The notes: generated by a model from the letters alone, not told the origin. A stretch of DNA of 64,000 nucleotides from Marinobacter maritimus (GCF_007671675.1 NZ_VCGW01000003.1:124001-188000); one strand, 5' to 3'. Shown: positions 8,338 through 17,254, counted from the first letter of the stretch. Numbers and translations: made by a program.

Positions 8338-10845
8338 CTACGCAGACTCCAAAACAGGCCGCCTCTGCCCCCGCTCAGTAGTCCACTGCTGCACCGGATC
8401 CTTCTGCTCCGGCAAATTCACAAACTCCCGGAACCGCTTACGCTTCTCGGGATCTTCCACCGCCGTTTTCCACTCACATTGGTAAGTATCTGCAATACCG
8501 TTCATGTGCTCCTCCAGCTCCGCACAAATGCCCAGACTGTCCTCAAGAATCACCTTCTTCAGGTAATCCAGACCGCCCTCCAGGTTCTCCATCCAGACAC
8601 TTGTGCGTTGCAGCCGGTCGGCCGTGCGCACATAGAACATCACCACCCGGTCAATGGTGCGAATCAGCTCCTCATCAGACAGATCGGTCGCAAACAGATC
8701 AGCGTGGCGCGGGCGCATGCCACCATTACCGCAGACATAGAGGTTCCAGCCATTTTCGGTAGCGATCACCCCGAAATCCTTGCTCTGAGCTTCGGCACAC
8801 TCCCGTGTGCAACCAGACACCGCCATCTTTACCTTGTGCGGCGCCCGCAGGCCCTTGTAACGATTCTCCAGAATGATCGCCATGCCCACGCTGTCCTGTA
8901 CGCCGTAGCGGCACCAAGTGTTGCCAACGCAGGACTTCACCGTGCGCAGGGACTTACCGTAGGCGTGACCGGTCTCGAAACCCGCGGCAATGAGCTTCTC
9001 CCAGATCTCCGGCAGCTCGCTCAGAGTGGCGCCGAACAGATCAACCCGCTGGCCGCCGGTGATCTTGGTATACAGGTCGTACTCTTTGGCCACCTCGCCC
9101 AGCACTATCAGTTTGTCGGGCGTGATCTCGCCACCAGGAATGCGTGGCACAATGGAATAGGTGCCGTTTTTCTGCATGTTGGCCATGAAGGTGTCGTTGG
9201 TGTCCTGCAGCGGCACGTGGTCGGTGGCCAATATGTGTTCGTTCCAGCAGGTCGCCAGAATCGAGCCGACCACTGGCTTGCAGATGTCACAGCCCTGGCC
9301 CTTGCCGTGCTGGCTGATCAGGGTGCGGAAGGTGCGGATGCCGTTAACCTTCACCAGATGGAACAGGTCTTGCCGGCTGTAGGGGAAGTGCTCACACAGG
9401 TCTTTGCTGACCGCCACACCACGCTTTTCCAGTTCATTGTCGACCACGTTCTTGAGCAGGGCAGTGCAGCCGCCGCAACCGGTGCTGGCCTTGGTCTCGG
9501 CCTTGACGCCGGCAAGATCACTGCAGCCGGCGTCAATTACGCCGCAAATATCGCCCTTGGTGACGTTGTGACATGAACAGATGGATGCGGTTTCCGGCAG
9601 GGCGTCCGGGCCCAGGGCCGGAGCGCCACCCTGGCCCTCCGGCAGGATCAGGGTTTCCGGGTTGTCTGGAAGGGCTATACCGTTCAGTGCGTATTGCAGC
9701 AGGGTGTCGTAATGGCTGTTATCGCCCACAAGAATGGCACCCAGCAGCGTCTTGCCATCTGCGCTGATCACCATGCGGCGATAATGGCCAGCCTGTTCAT
9801 CGTTAAAGCGTATGTTGCGGGCGCCGGGCGTTTGGCCGTGGGCATCGCCAATGGAGCCGACATCCACGCCCAGCAGTTTCAGCTTGGTGCTCATATCGGC
9901 GCCAGTAAAGGCGGCATCGCGATCGCTGTTCAGAACCGAAGCCAAGGTGCGAGCCATGGTGTAGCCTGGGGCGACCAGCCCGAAAATCCTCTGGTCCCAG
10001 AGTGCGCACTCGCCAATGGCATGGATATGCGGGTCTGAGGTGGTGCACTGGTCATTGACGACAATGCCGCCACGTTCACCCACCTCCAGACCACTGGCTC
10101 GCGCGAGTGCGTCTTGCGGGCGAATACCGGCAGAAAATACGATCAGATCGGTTTCCAGGTGGCTGTCATCACTGAAGTTCATGCGCAGCCGGGCATTTTC
10201 GCCTTCAACGATGTCGGTGGTGGCTTTCTCGGTGTGCACCTGAACACCCAGCTCTTCGATCTTGTGACGCAACAGCGCACCGCCGTCGGTATCCAGCTGC
10301 ACCGGCATCAGGCGGGGCGCGAATTCCACCACATGCGCCTGCAGGCCGAGACTCCTCAATGCGTTGGCAGCTTCCAGACCTAGCAGCCCGCCACCAACCA
10401 CCACTCCGGATTTGCCTTCCTGGGCGCTGGCGCGAATGGCATCGAGATCGTCCAGAGTTCGGTACACGAAGCAGTGCGCGTGCTCGCGACCCTCAATTGG
10501 CGGTACGAACGGAAAGGAACCGGTTGCCAGTACCAGCTCGTCGTAGCCGTATTCGCCTTTTGGAGTGGTAACGATGCGCTGGTCACGGTCCAGCGCGGTG
10601 ACCGGCTCATTCAGCTGCAGTTTAATACCTTGCCCGGTGTACCAGTCTGCGGTGCCCATAGCGAGGTCTGCGTGGGTGGAGCCAGTGAAGTATTCCGACA
10701 AATGTACCCGGTCATAGGCCAGCTGTTTTTCCTCCCCGAAGACGAGTATCTCGTACTCAGTGGCCCCGGGACTGGCGACGAATTGCTCCAGGAAGTGGTG
10801 ACCTACCATGCCATTGCCAATTACGATCAGGGTTTTCTTGCTCAT
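8338..10845 (-). CDS. nirB: Nitrite reductase [NAD(P)H] large subunit NirB
   Basis: 835 aa. Domains in order: FAD and NAD(P)H pyridine nucleotide oxidoreductase (about residues 1-400), a BFD-like [2Fe-2S] domain with CSCHNV and CTGCGGC (about 410-480), a ferredoxin-like domain, then the siroheme/4Fe-4S domain with CVGNTWCRYG and CTRECAEA supplying the cluster cysteines. It reduces nitrite to ammonium with six electrons from NAD(P)H in the cytosol. The start at 10845 (MSKKTLIVIG) is chosen because GAGAGGA lies upstream and the nucleotide-binding strand begins there; a longer reading frame extends 20 codons upstream. Only 28 bases separate it from the FAD oxidoreductase gene, so they form one operon. 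Confidence 0.95.
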   Translation of the reverse strand: MSKKTLIVIGNGMVGHHFLEQFVASPGATEYEILVFGEEKQLAYDRVHLSEYFTGSTHADLAMGTADWYTGQGIKLQLNEPVTALDRDQRIVTTPKGEYGYDELVLATGSFPFVPPIEGREHAHCFVYRTLDDLDAIRASAQEGKSGVVVGGGLLGLEAANALRSLGLQAHVVEFAPRLMPVQLDTDGGALLRHKIEELGVQVHTEKATTDIVEGENARLRMNFSDDSHLETDLIVFSAGIRPQDALARASGLEVGERGGIVVNDQCTTSDPHIHAIGECALWDQRIFGLVAPGYTMARTLASVLNSDRDAAFTGADMSTKLKLLGVDVGSIGDAHGQTPGARNIRFNDEQAGHYRRMVISADGKTLLGAILVGDNSHYDTLLQYALNGIALPDNPETLILPEGQGGAPALGPDALPETASICSCHNVTKGDICGVIDAGCSDLAGVKAETKASTGCGGCTALLKNVVDNELEKRGVAVSKDLCEHFPYSRQDLFHLVKVNGIRTFRTLISQHGKGQGCDICKPVVGSILATCWNEHILATDHVPLQDTNDTFMANMQKNGTYSIVPRIPGGEITPDKLIVLGEVAKEYDLYTKITGGQRVDLFGATLSELPEIWEKLIAAGFETGHAYGKSLRTVKSCVGNTWCRYGVQDSVGMAIILENRYKGLRAPHKVKMAVSGCTRECAEAQSKDFGVIATENGWNLYVCGNGGMRPRHADLFATDLSDEELIRTIDRVVMFYVRTADRLQRTSVWMENLEGGLDYLKKVILEDSLGICAELEEHMNGIADTYQCEWKTAVEDPEKRKRFREFVNLPEQKDPVQQWTTERGQRRPVLESA

Positions 10846-10873
10846 TGCAGTGTCCTCTCTCATGAGCAGCGGT

Positions 10874-12106
10874 TCAGGCCGCCGCCTTACAAAACGGTTT
10901 GCCAAAGGGCAATTGGGCCCGGAACAGGTCGATGGTGGTGTTGCCGGTAATCAGCTCCTGGTACCAAAGGCCCTGGCTGGTATTGCCCACCAGGATGGCG
11001 CCGACCAGGCGGTTGTTGCGAATCAGCAAGTGGCTGTAACTGCCGGTTGCAAAGTCCCGCCAGACCAGGGATTCGGTGTGTTCATCGGGTGCTTGCTGAC
11101 CACAGGAAAAAACCGGTACGCCGCTGATTTTCAGGCGGGTGGCGGTGACGGATGGTTTGTATGCGGCGCTCGCGGTTGTTCCTGAAAGCACGGATGCCAG
11201 GACTTTCGCCTGCTGATAGCCCGGCTCCACAAGTCCGAAGGTTTCGTTGTTGAACTCACAGCACTCGCCAAGAGCAAATATGTCCGGGGCGCTGGTTTGC
11301 AGTTGCGCATTTACTTGAATGCCCCGGCCGCAGGCCAACCCGGCGTTTTGTGCCAATTCGCGGTTGGGCGTTATGCCGGTGGCGATAATAACCAGATCGG
11401 TGCTGATCAGGGTCTGGTCATTCAGCTGCACGGCGCGAACAGTGTCCCGCCCCAGTAACTGGATTGGCGATGTCGATGTCAGAATGTTGATGCCGCGGGC
11501 GGTCAGTGCATCAGACAGGAGCTTACCGCCGTCCGGATCCAGCTGTCGGTTCAGAAGGTGGCTACTCCGGTGCAGAACAGTGACATCAATGCCTCGGCGC
11601 TTCAGCCCCTCGGCCGCTTCAAGCCCCAGAAAGCCTCCACCGACCACAACCGCCCGTTTCCGGCTTTGGCTTAGTTCAATCAGGGTGCGGGTGTCGTTGA
11701 GATCCCGGAAGTTCATAACGCCGCTCAGACCTTCTCCCGGGATTCCGAGGCGAGTCGGGCTGGCCCCGGTTGCAATTACGAGCGAGTCATACCTGTAAAC
11801 CCTGCCCGTGCTTGTTGTCACTGTGTGACTGTCTGGAGCAACGGTCCGGACCGCTTCTCCGTGATGAAGCTGAATGCCGTGACGGGCAAACCAGGAGTCG
11901 GGTTTCAAGGCCAGGCTCTCTTCGTCGGCGTCGCCGCTGAGAAGGGCTGAAAGCTGGATCCGGTTGTATGCCGCAGAGGTCTCGCCATTGAACACAATGA
12001 TAGTCCGATAGCGTATTGAGGCGTTGCTCATCAACTCCTCAAGGAATCGTTGAGCCACCATTCCGTGACCACAAACGATCAATGTGGGCTCCATTTTCCG
12101 GTTCAT
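10874..12106 (-). CDS. NirB-like FAD/NAD(P)H oxidoreductase, probable electron donor for nitrate assimilation
   Basis: 410 aa. The sequence closely resembles the N-terminal oxidoreductase half of the adjacent NirB: GHGMVAQRFLEEL for FAD binding, ATGASP, and GGGFLGLEAAEGLKRRG for the NAD(P)H site. It stops before any iron-sulfur or siroheme domain. Proteins of this kind (NasB/NasC-like) pass electrons from NAD(P)H to assimilatory nitrate reductase, which fits its place as first gene of the nirB-nirD operon and near nasA. The start at 12106 (MNRKMEP) fits the homologous N-terminus; 12094 is possible. Its leader carries a sigma-54 promoter and an attenuator. Confidence 0.85.
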   Translation of the reverse strand: MNRKMEPTLIVCGHGMVAQRFLEELMSNASIRYRTIIVFNGETSAAYNRIQLSALLSGDADEESLALKPDSWFARHGIQLHHGEAVRTVAPDSHTVTTSTGRVYRYDSLVIATGASPTRLGIPGEGLSGVMNFRDLNDTRTLIELSQSRKRAVVVGGGFLGLEAAEGLKRRGIDVTVLHRSSHLLNRQLDPDGGKLLSDALTARGINILTSTSPIQLLGRDTVRAVQLNDQTLISTDLVIIATGITPNRELAQNAGLACGRGIQVNAQLQTSAPDIFALGECCEFNNETFGLVEPGYQQAKVLASVLSGTTASAAYKPSVTATRLKISGVPVFSCGQQAPDEHTESLVWRDFATGSYSHLLIRNNRLVGAILVGNTSQGLWYQELITGNTTIDLFRAQLPFGKPFCKAAA

Positions 12107-12134
12107 CTCTGCAGCTCTGCCCCGTATAAAATCC

Positions 12135-12182
12135 AAAAAAAAGCCGGAGCATGTCATCCCCATAGGGAATCGATGATCCGGC
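12135..12182 (-). terminator. Leader terminator (attenuator) of the FAD oxidoreductase-nirBD operon
   Basis: On the minus strand, GCCGGA pairs with TCCGGC at the base (12182 to 12143), ATTCCC pairs with the distal GGGGAT, and eight T residues follow (12142-12135). This is a complete intrinsic terminator lying before the first gene of the operon. Its 5' strand overlaps the 3' strand of the hexaloop hairpin at 12178-12193, so forming one prevents the other. Confidence 0.85.
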
Positions 12183-12193
12183 GCCAATGCCAA
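12178..12193 (-). promoter_or_regulatory. ANTAR-type hexaloop hairpin in the nirBD operon leader
   Basis: Minus-strand TTGGC-ATTGGC-GCCGG folds into a 5-bp stem with a six-base loop whose first base is A and fourth is G. This is the loop pattern known to be recognised by ANTAR proteins. Its 3' strand (GCCGG) is also the first strand of the following terminator. NasR is encoded next door. A second, less regular stem (CGGCC/GGCCG around AAGGACTC, near 12212-12229) lies upstream and may be the partner hairpin. Confidence 0.75.
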
Positions 12194-12256
12194 CAATAGT
12201 GTTCTGGAAGCTCGGCCGAGTCCTTGGCCGGAATCTTCAATCCCTGGAATACCTGA

Positions 12257-12272
12257 AGCGATCTTCGTGCCA
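12257..12272 (-). promoter_or_regulatory. Sigma-54 promoter of the FAD oxidoreductase-nirBD operon
   Basis: The minus strand reads TGGCACGAAGATCGCT. The GG and GC doublets have the exact spacing required by sigma-54, with the -24 half (TGGCACG) perfect and one mismatch in the -12 half. Transcription would start near 12246, giving a leader of about 140 nt that contains the hexaloop hairpin and terminator. Nitrogen control through NtrC is likely but no clear NtrC site was found here. Confidence 0.85.
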
Positions 12273-12388
12273 GTTTTAAAAACTGTTTAAAATCAAGGGA
12301 TTGGTCAAAAAACATTCGATATATTGCTCAGAGGCTCGGCTTTTCCGCACTTTGTCGGGGCGGACCGCACGACTTTGATGCTTTTTGC

Positions 12389-12404
12389 TGGCGCGGTAAT
12401 TGCT
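12389..12404 (+). promoter_or_regulatory. Sigma-54 promoter of nasR
   Basis: The plus strand reads TGGCGCGGTAATTGCT, with correct GG-GC spacing and a single mismatch to TGGCACG-N4-TTGCT. It lies about 47 bases before the nasR start at 12451 and overlaps the upstream ATG at 12400, which argues against that ATG as a start. The promoter is divergent from the nirBD operon promoter, 117 bp away. Confidence 0.8.
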
Positions 12405-12450
12405 CCAGTCTTTTGTAACGCAAAAGTGTGGTCACCTCCGGAGCTTTGAA

Positions 12451-13755
12451 ATGGACATCAGTAAACGTCAACGCAACCCTGCCCAGCCCTCGGCTGAGGC
12501 GTACCTGATCGCATCGCGACGCTGCGAGCTTATGAACCTCCAGTACTTTTTGCAGATGGGAAAGCTGATACAGAGCATCAGCAACCTTGTGCACGGGCTG
12601 CAACGGGAACGTGGCGCGTCCACCATTTTTCTGGGGTCGGATGGTGAAAAGTTTGGCCCCGAGCGCAACGCAATGGTTGCGGAATCGACGTGTTTGTATA
12701 CCGTTTTTGAGCGAGCTTTGGCTGAGATCCATGAAGAGCTGACGACTCACCCTGTCGGAAGCCATTTGCTGGCCCATTTGGCGAGCGCTTTTCATGGGCT
12801 GGGATCCCTGTCGGCCCTGCGTACGCAGGTGAACGCACGATCACTGTCGGTTTCAGATGCAACCGAATCCTACAGCATGCTGATTCACCGCCTGATTGCC
12901 GTGGTTTTCGAGGCGGCGGAAACCGCAGTAGATCCTTCTCTTGCCCGCTTGCTGGTGGCCATGGTGCATCTGATGAATGGAAAAGAATTTTGCGGTCAGG
13001 AGCGTGCAACAGGCTCTGCCGGGTTTTCCGGGGGGCGCTTTGATATCGCACTGAGTCAGCGCATGACGCACCTTGTTGAGGCACAGGAACGGTGTTTTGA
13101 GGTGTTTCTCGGGTTTGCGGACGAACATAGCTGTGGGCTTTTGCGGAGTCTCCGTGCTCATCAGCGGGAAAAGGAAATTGAGCGCCTGCGGCAGCTCGGA
13201 TGTTCCGTTGGTCGTTACAAGGCTCTGGATCCGGCGCTTTCAGATCACTGGTTTGCGCTGATAAGCGAGCGTATGGATGAGCTCAAGAAGGTGGAGGAGT
13301 CGGTGGAAGGCAGTTTTCATGGTCGTTGCGCAGAACGATTTGCCGAAGCACGGAATTCACTGGCACATCATGAGGCACTGATTGCCTCACTTGATCAGCC
13401 GGCAAATTCCGCGCTGCCCCTGTTGGTTTTGTGTGAGCCGGGCCGTAATGGGGAGACCCAATCAGGTGAAGCCTGGAGCAGTGACGGGATTGGCCAGAGG
13501 TTTGGACGGTCGATTTTTGATCTGGTGCAGGAGCAATCACGTCGGCTTCAGCAGATGAGCGAGGATTTGCAAAGTGCCAAGGAAGCGCTGGAAGATCGCA
13601 AAACCCAGGAAAAAGCGGTCTTGTTGCTGATGAGTCACCGGAAAATTGATAATGACGAAGCCCACCGGGTTTTGCGAAAACTGGCCATGGATCAGGGTAA
13701 AAAGCTGCCCGAGGTTGCCCGGGCACTGGTATCCATGGCCGATGTGCTGAAGTAA
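12451..13755 (+). CDS. nasR: Nitrate/nitrite-sensing antiterminator NasR (NIT + ANTAR)
   Basis: 434 aa. The N-terminal 300 residues fit the NIT nitrate- and nitrite-sensing helical domain (GLQRERGASTIFLGSDG near the start is characteristic). The last 60 or so residues, with DRKTQEKAVLLLMSHRKI and the following helices, form an ANTAR RNA-binding domain. In Klebsiella, NasR binds nitrate or nitrite and then the leader RNA of the nas operon, stopping a terminator from forming. The start at 12451 has GGAG seven bases upstream and follows its sigma-54 promoter. Targets are visible in this window: the leaders of the nirBD operon and of nrtA. It ends eight bases from the convergent nrtD gene. Confidence 0.92.
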   Translation: MDISKRQRNPAQPSAEAYLIASRRCELMNLQYFLQMGKLIQSISNLVHGLQRERGASTIFLGSDGEKFGPERNAMVAESTCLYTVFERALAEIHEELTTHPVGSHLLAHLASAFHGLGSLSALRTQVNARSLSVSDATESYSMLIHRLIAVVFEAAETAVDPSLARLLVAMVHLMNGKEFCGQERATGSAGFSGGRFDIALSQRMTHLVEAQERCFEVFLGFADEHSCGLLRSLRAHQREKEIERLRQLGCSVGRYKALDPALSDHWFALISERMDELKKVEESVEGSFHGRCAERFAEARNSLAHHEALIASLDQPANSALPLLVLCEPGRNGETQSGEAWSSDGIGQRFGRSIFDLVQEQSRRLQQMSEDLQSAKEALEDRKTQEKAVLLLMSHRKIDNDEAHRVLRKLAMDQGKKLPEVARALVSMADVLK

Positions 13756-13763
13756 CCTACCTC

Positions 13764-14630
13764 TCAGAATCTTGCTGTGATCCCTGTGTTCCTTTCCGTG
13801 CTTGCTTCAGCGGCCTTGTTGGCTCGGCGCGGAGCGATGCTTTCCAGCTTGCGTTGCTTCTCGTAAAGAAACTTGAGAACCTCCTGCCGGTAGCGCACGT
13901 ATGTTGGATCGTTTGCCAGGGCAACCCGGTTGCGGGGTCTTTGCAGATCGATATACAGATCCTCCCCGACGGCGGCAGCCGGCCCGTTGGTCATCATGAT
14001 GATGCGGTCAGACAGCAGCACCGCCTCATCCACATCGTGGGTTATCATGATCACGGTGTTGTTCAGGTCCTGCTGAATATCCATCAGTGAATCCTGCAGT
14101 TGGGCCCGGGTTAGTGCATCCAGGGCGCCGAATGGCTCGTCCATCAGCAACACGCTGGGCTTCATCGCCAGAGCCCTTGCAATACCCACCCTCTGCGCCA
14201 TGCCTCCCGAGATCTCTCCCGGCCGTTTGTTGGCTGCGTGGGCCATATTTACCAGTTCCAGATTGTGTTGAATCCAGTCCTGCCGCTCCTGTTTTTCCAT
14301 GGTTTTGCGGAATACCTGCTGCACCGCCAGCTCGACGTTCTCGTAAACCGTCAGCCAGGGCATCAGGGCGTGGTTCTGGAACACTACTGCCCGCTCCGGG
14401 CCTGGAGAGTTGATCTCGTGGCCATCCAGAATGCAGCCGCCCTTGGTGGCCTGAAGCAGCCCGGCGACGATGTTCAGAACTGTGGACTTGCCGCAACCGG
14501 AATGCCCGATCAGGGAGACAAACTCGCCCTTTTTGATCTTCAGGTTGATATTGTCCAGTGCGATAAATGAGCCTTTGGGAGTATCAAAGGCCATTTCCAC
14601 GCCGGTCAGTTCCAAATGAAGTTTAGTCAT
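13764..14630 (-). CDS. nrtD: Nitrate ABC transporter ATP-binding protein NrtD
   Basis: 288 aa. Walker A GHSGCGKST is at about residues 40-48, the ABC signature in the modified form ISGGMAQR, Walker B VLLMDEPFGALDAL, and the switch His in MITHDVDEA. NrtD/NasD/SsuB-like ATPases have this layout. It powers uptake of nitrate through NrtB. The start at 14630 (MTKLHLE) is preferred because GGAG lies six bases upstream; an ATG at 14642 overlapping the nrtB stop is the alternative. It is third in the leftward nrtABD operon and lacks the C-terminal binding domain found in cyanobacterial NrtC. Confidence 0.93.
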   Translation of the reverse strand: MTKLHLELTGVEMAFDTPKGSFIALDNINLKIKKGEFVSLIGHSGCGKSTVLNIVAGLLQATKGGCILDGHEINSPGPERAVVFQNHALMPWLTVYENVELAVQQVFRKTMEKQERQDWIQHNLELVNMAHAANKRPGEISGGMAQRVGIARALAMKPSVLLMDEPFGALDALTRAQLQDSLMDIQQDLNNTVIMITHDVDEAVLLSDRIIMMTNGPAAAVGEDLYIDLQRPRNRVALANDPTYVRYRQEVLKFLYEKQRKLESIAPRRANKAAEASTERNTGITARF

Positions 14631-14641
14631 GGGTGTCTCCA

Positions 14642-15637
14642 TTATTCGTTCCAGGCAATCTGTTTCTGGATCACCTGCATGATGCGATCCAGCAGAAAGC
14701 CGATAAAGCCGATAGCCAGCACGGCTGCCATGATTCGGCTCAGGGACTGACTGCTGCCGTTCTGGAATTCATCCCAGACAAACTTGCCAAGCCCCGGGCT
14801 CTGCGCCAGCATTTCGGCGGCAATCAGCACCATCCAGGCAATGCCCAGCGAGACCCGAAGCCCGGTAAATATCATGGGTACCGATGACGGCAGCACGACC
14901 TTTCTCACATGTGTCCAGAACGACAATCGCAGAACCCGGGATACGTTCAGCAGATCGGGATTCACCGCAGCCACGCCCACGCTGGTGTTGATCAGCGTGG
15001 GCCACAGGCTGCACAGGGTCACGGTGATCATGGAGGTGAGGAATGATTTCTCGAACATCGGGTCGTCACTGACGTAAGTGGCGGAGACCACCATGGTGAC
15101 CAGTGGCAGCCAGGCCAGTGGTGACACCGGTTTGAAGATCTGGATCAGCGGATTGACCGCTGCCTGAAAGTAGTGGTTAAGGCCAAATACGATGCCCAGC
15201 GGCACAGCAATGACCGTCGCAAGGAAGAAGCCCGCCAGCACGGTAATCAGGCTGGTGACAACCTGATCCAAAAACGTAGGGGCGCCGGGATAGCCCCGGA
15301 TTTTGACCTCAGCGCCCGGATTGTCGGCCAGAATGCGGGCGTTCCGCTCCTCCTGCATGGTCACGAACTTGTCCGCCCGCTCCCGCTGGTTAACGTGTTC
15401 CTGCCAGAGCTGCCCACTTTGCTCCCAGACCTGTGCCGGGCCCGGAAAGGTGCCCAGCGAGGTGTTCACCTGGGGGGCGGCGAGATGCCAAAAGCCGAGG
15501 AAAATCAGAATGCCGACCATTGGCAGCAAAAGCTGCTTGCCGGTCTGGGCCAGTTCGGCGCCAGTGAGTCGGTCTGTCAGTACTTTGAGCCAGCTGACGA
15601 CTCCGGTTCCGGAACTTGGATTGGTTAGCGTACTCAT
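14642..15637 (-). CDS. nrtB: Nitrate ABC transporter permease NrtB
   Basis: 331 aa with six or so membrane segments. The first is at about residues 35-52, followed by a periplasmic stretch of about 80 residues, then the core permease region from about residue 125. An EAA-like loop around residues 230-250 (LLNVSRVLRLSFWTHVRK) contacts the ATPase. The length and the long periplasmic insert match proteobacterial NrtB. AGGAG lies six bases before the start. It begins 23 bases after nrtA and ends next to the start of nrtD. Confidence 0.93.
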   Translation of the reverse strand: MSTLTNPSSGTGVVSWLKVLTDRLTGAELAQTGKQLLLPMVGILIFLGFWHLAAPQVNTSLGTFPGPAQVWEQSGQLWQEHVNQRERADKFVTMQEERNARILADNPGAEVKIRGYPGAPTFLDQVVTSLITVLAGFFLATVIAVPLGIVFGLNHYFQAAVNPLIQIFKPVSPLAWLPLVTMVVSATYVSDDPMFEKSFLTSMITVTLCSLWPTLINTSVGVAAVNPDLLNVSRVLRLSFWTHVRKVVLPSSVPMIFTGLRVSLGIAWMVLIAAEMLAQSPGLGKFVWDEFQNGSSQSLSRIMAAVLAIGFIGFLLDRIMQVIQKQIAWNE

Positions 15638-15660
15638 GTCGTTCTCCTGCGTGCTGCCGA

Positions 15661-17049
15661 TTACGGTGCGTCGGCGCCTTTCAGGCCAATATCAAAACTG
15701 TCGATATAAGCGTTGGGCTGGTGTGGCGTGAAGGCGACGCCGTCAATCAGCTCACCCTGATGCGGGCGGGTAAAATTTTCCTGGCTGAAGTCGGGGAAAT
15801 CCTCGGCCTTCATCAAACCATCGTCGACCAGGGACTTGGCAGCCTTGGCGTAGATGTCTCCGCGGTATACCTGTGCGGCTGTTTTCATATACCAGTCGTC
15901 CGGTTTGGCCTCGGGGATCTGACCCCAGCGACGCATCTGCGAGAGATACCAGATGGCATCAGACGGGTACGGGTAGGTGGCGTGATGGCGAAAAAAGACG
16001 TTGAAATCTGGCACCTCCCGGACATCGCCTTTTTCGTACTCGAAAGTGCCTGTCATGGAGTTGGCAATGACTTCGGCATCTGCGCCCACATAGCTCGGGC
16101 GAGCGAGGATCTCGACAGCCTCTTCCCGGTTGGCGTTGTTGTTTTCATCCAGCCAGTAGGCAGCGCGAATCAGGGCACGCAGGAGATGCAAATGGGTATT
16201 GGGGTTCTCTTCGGCCCAGGCTTGACTGACGCCGAATACCTTCTCCGGGTTGTTGGGCCAGATCTCGTAGTCGGTGATCACCGGAACGCCTATGCCTTTG
16301 AACACGGCCTGTTGGTTCCAGGGCTCGCCCACGCAGTAGCCCTGGATGGTGCCCGCTTCCAGGGTGGCGGGCATTTGTGGCGGCGGTGTGACAGACAGGT
16401 GCACGTCTGCCTTCAAGGTGCCGCTGGTGTCACCTCGCTGGGGCGCGTAATAGCCGGGGTTCAGCCCACCTGCCGCCAGCCAGTAGCGTAACTCGTAATT
16501 GTGGGTCGAGACCGGAAATACCATGCCCATGCGAAAGCGTTCGCCCCTCGCAAGGGACTGTTCAACAGCCGGTTTCAGGGCGCTGGCGCTGATTGGATGC
16601 ACCGGCTTGCCGTCCTGCTCCGGGATGTGCTGGCTCATGGTCTTCCAGACATCATTGGAGACGGTGATGCCGTTGCCGTTCAAGTCCATGCTGAACGCGG
16701 TAATGATATCGGCCTGTGTTCCATAACCAATGGAGGCACCCAGGGGCTGGCCCGCCAGCATGTGGGCGCCGTCCAGCTCGCCGGTGATGACCCGGTTCAG
16801 CAGGACCTTCCAGTTGGCTTGGGCCTCCAGCTCCACAAACAAGCCTTCATCCATAAAGAAACCGCGCTCCCAGGCTACGGCCAGCGGAGCCATGTCGGTC
16901 AATTTGATGAATCCAAGTTTCAGATCCGGCTTTTCCGGAGCGCCAATCTCGGCCTGGGCGATGCCGGAGCTGGCTATCAGGGAGACCGCCGTGGCCAATC
17001 CCACCAGCTGATGGAGTGTTCCGGTGATGATTTTCAGGGGTGTCTTCAT
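15661..17049 (-). CDS. nrtA: Nitrate-binding periplasmic protein NrtA
   Basis: 462 aa. A Sec-type signal peptide (MKTPLKII... ending IAQAEIG, about residues 1-33) leads into an NMT1/NrtA-like binding protein: [32 protein letters not shown] and the late motif GYCVGEPWN are typical of nitrate-binding NrtA/NasF. No lipobox cysteine is seen, so it is likely free in the periplasm. It captures nitrate for NrtBD. GAGG precedes the start by nine bases. Expression is predicted to need sigma-54 and relief of a leader terminator by NasR. Confidence 0.93.
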   Translation of the reverse strand: MKTPLKIITGTLHQLVGLATAVSLIASSGIAQAEIGAPEKPDLKLGFIKLTDMAPLAVAWERGFFMDEGLFVELEAQANWKVLLNRVITGELDGAHMLAGQPLGASIGYGTQADIITAFSMDLNGNGITVSNDVWKTMSQHIPEQDGKPVHPISASALKPAVEQSLARGERFRMGMVFPVSTHNYELRYWLAAGGLNPGYYAPQRGDTSGTLKADVHLSVTPPPQMPATLEAGTIQGYCVGEPWNQQAVFKGIGVPVITDYEIWPNNPEKVFGVSQAWAEENPNTHLHLLRALIRAAYWLDENNNANREEAVEILARPSYVGADAEVIANSMTGTFEYEKGDVREVPDFNVFFRHHATYPYPSDAIWYLSQMRRWGQIPEAKPDDWYMKTAAQVYRGDIYAKAAKSLVDDGLMKAEDFPDFSQENFTRPHQGELIDGVAFTPHQPNAYIDSFDIGLKGADAP

Positions 17050-17079
17050 GAACTCTTACCTCGTGACATTCCTTCAGGC

Positions 17080-17115
17080 AAAAAAAAGCCCGCCCTCCGC
17101 TGTCGGAAGGCAGGC
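17080..17115 (-). terminator. Leader terminator (attenuator) of nrtABD
   Basis: On the minus strand a perfect 12-bp stem (GCCTGCCTTCCG with CGGAGGGCGGGC, two G-T pairs counted) closes an ACAG loop at 17115-17088 and is followed by eight T residues (17087-17080). This strong intrinsic terminator sits about 30 bases before the nrtA start codon, so transcription must pass it for the operon to be expressed. Confidence 0.9.
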
Positions 17116-17126
17116 GCCTTTGCCCG
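17111..17126 (-). promoter_or_regulatory. ANTAR-type hexaloop hairpin in the nrtA leader
   Basis: Minus-strand CGGGC-AAAGGC-GCCTG gives a 5-bp stem with a hexaloop having A at position 1 and G at position 4, the ANTAR recognition pattern. Its 3' strand GCCTG is the start of the terminator stem, so the two structures exclude each other. The arrangement is the same as in the nirBD operon leader, where the loop is ATTGGC. Confidence 0.8.
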
Positions 17127-17163
17127 TTTAACTTGTGTGTTCCTGAATGTTCAAGTCAGCAGT

Positions 17164-17179
17164 TGCACAGCTTGTGCCA
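17164..17179 (-). promoter_or_regulatory. Sigma-54 promoter of nrtABD
   Basis: The minus strand reads TGGCACAAGCTGTGCA, with exact GG-GC spacing and close agreement with the -24/-12 consensus. The start of transcription would be near 17152, placing the hexaloop hairpin and terminator in a leader of about 100 nt. Confidence 0.85.
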
Positions 17180-17254
17180 GCGATGAAAAGACACTTTAAA
17201 ACAACAAGTAACGGAGAAATTATAATTCCACAGCGTGTTTTTACAGGTTTTGTC

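Noticed and set aside
8233..9576. 447-codon open frame on the plus strand
   Set aside because: It is antisense to nirB, which has clear cofactor motifs; the protein lacks any recognisable domain and has the composition of a shadow frame.
12400..12450. ATG at 12400 as the nasR start
   Set aside because: It lies inside the sigma-54 promoter and has no ribosome site; 12451 has GGAG at the right distance.
15616..16491. 291-codon open frame on the plus strand
   Set aside because: Antisense to nrtA, which has a signal peptide and NrtA motifs.
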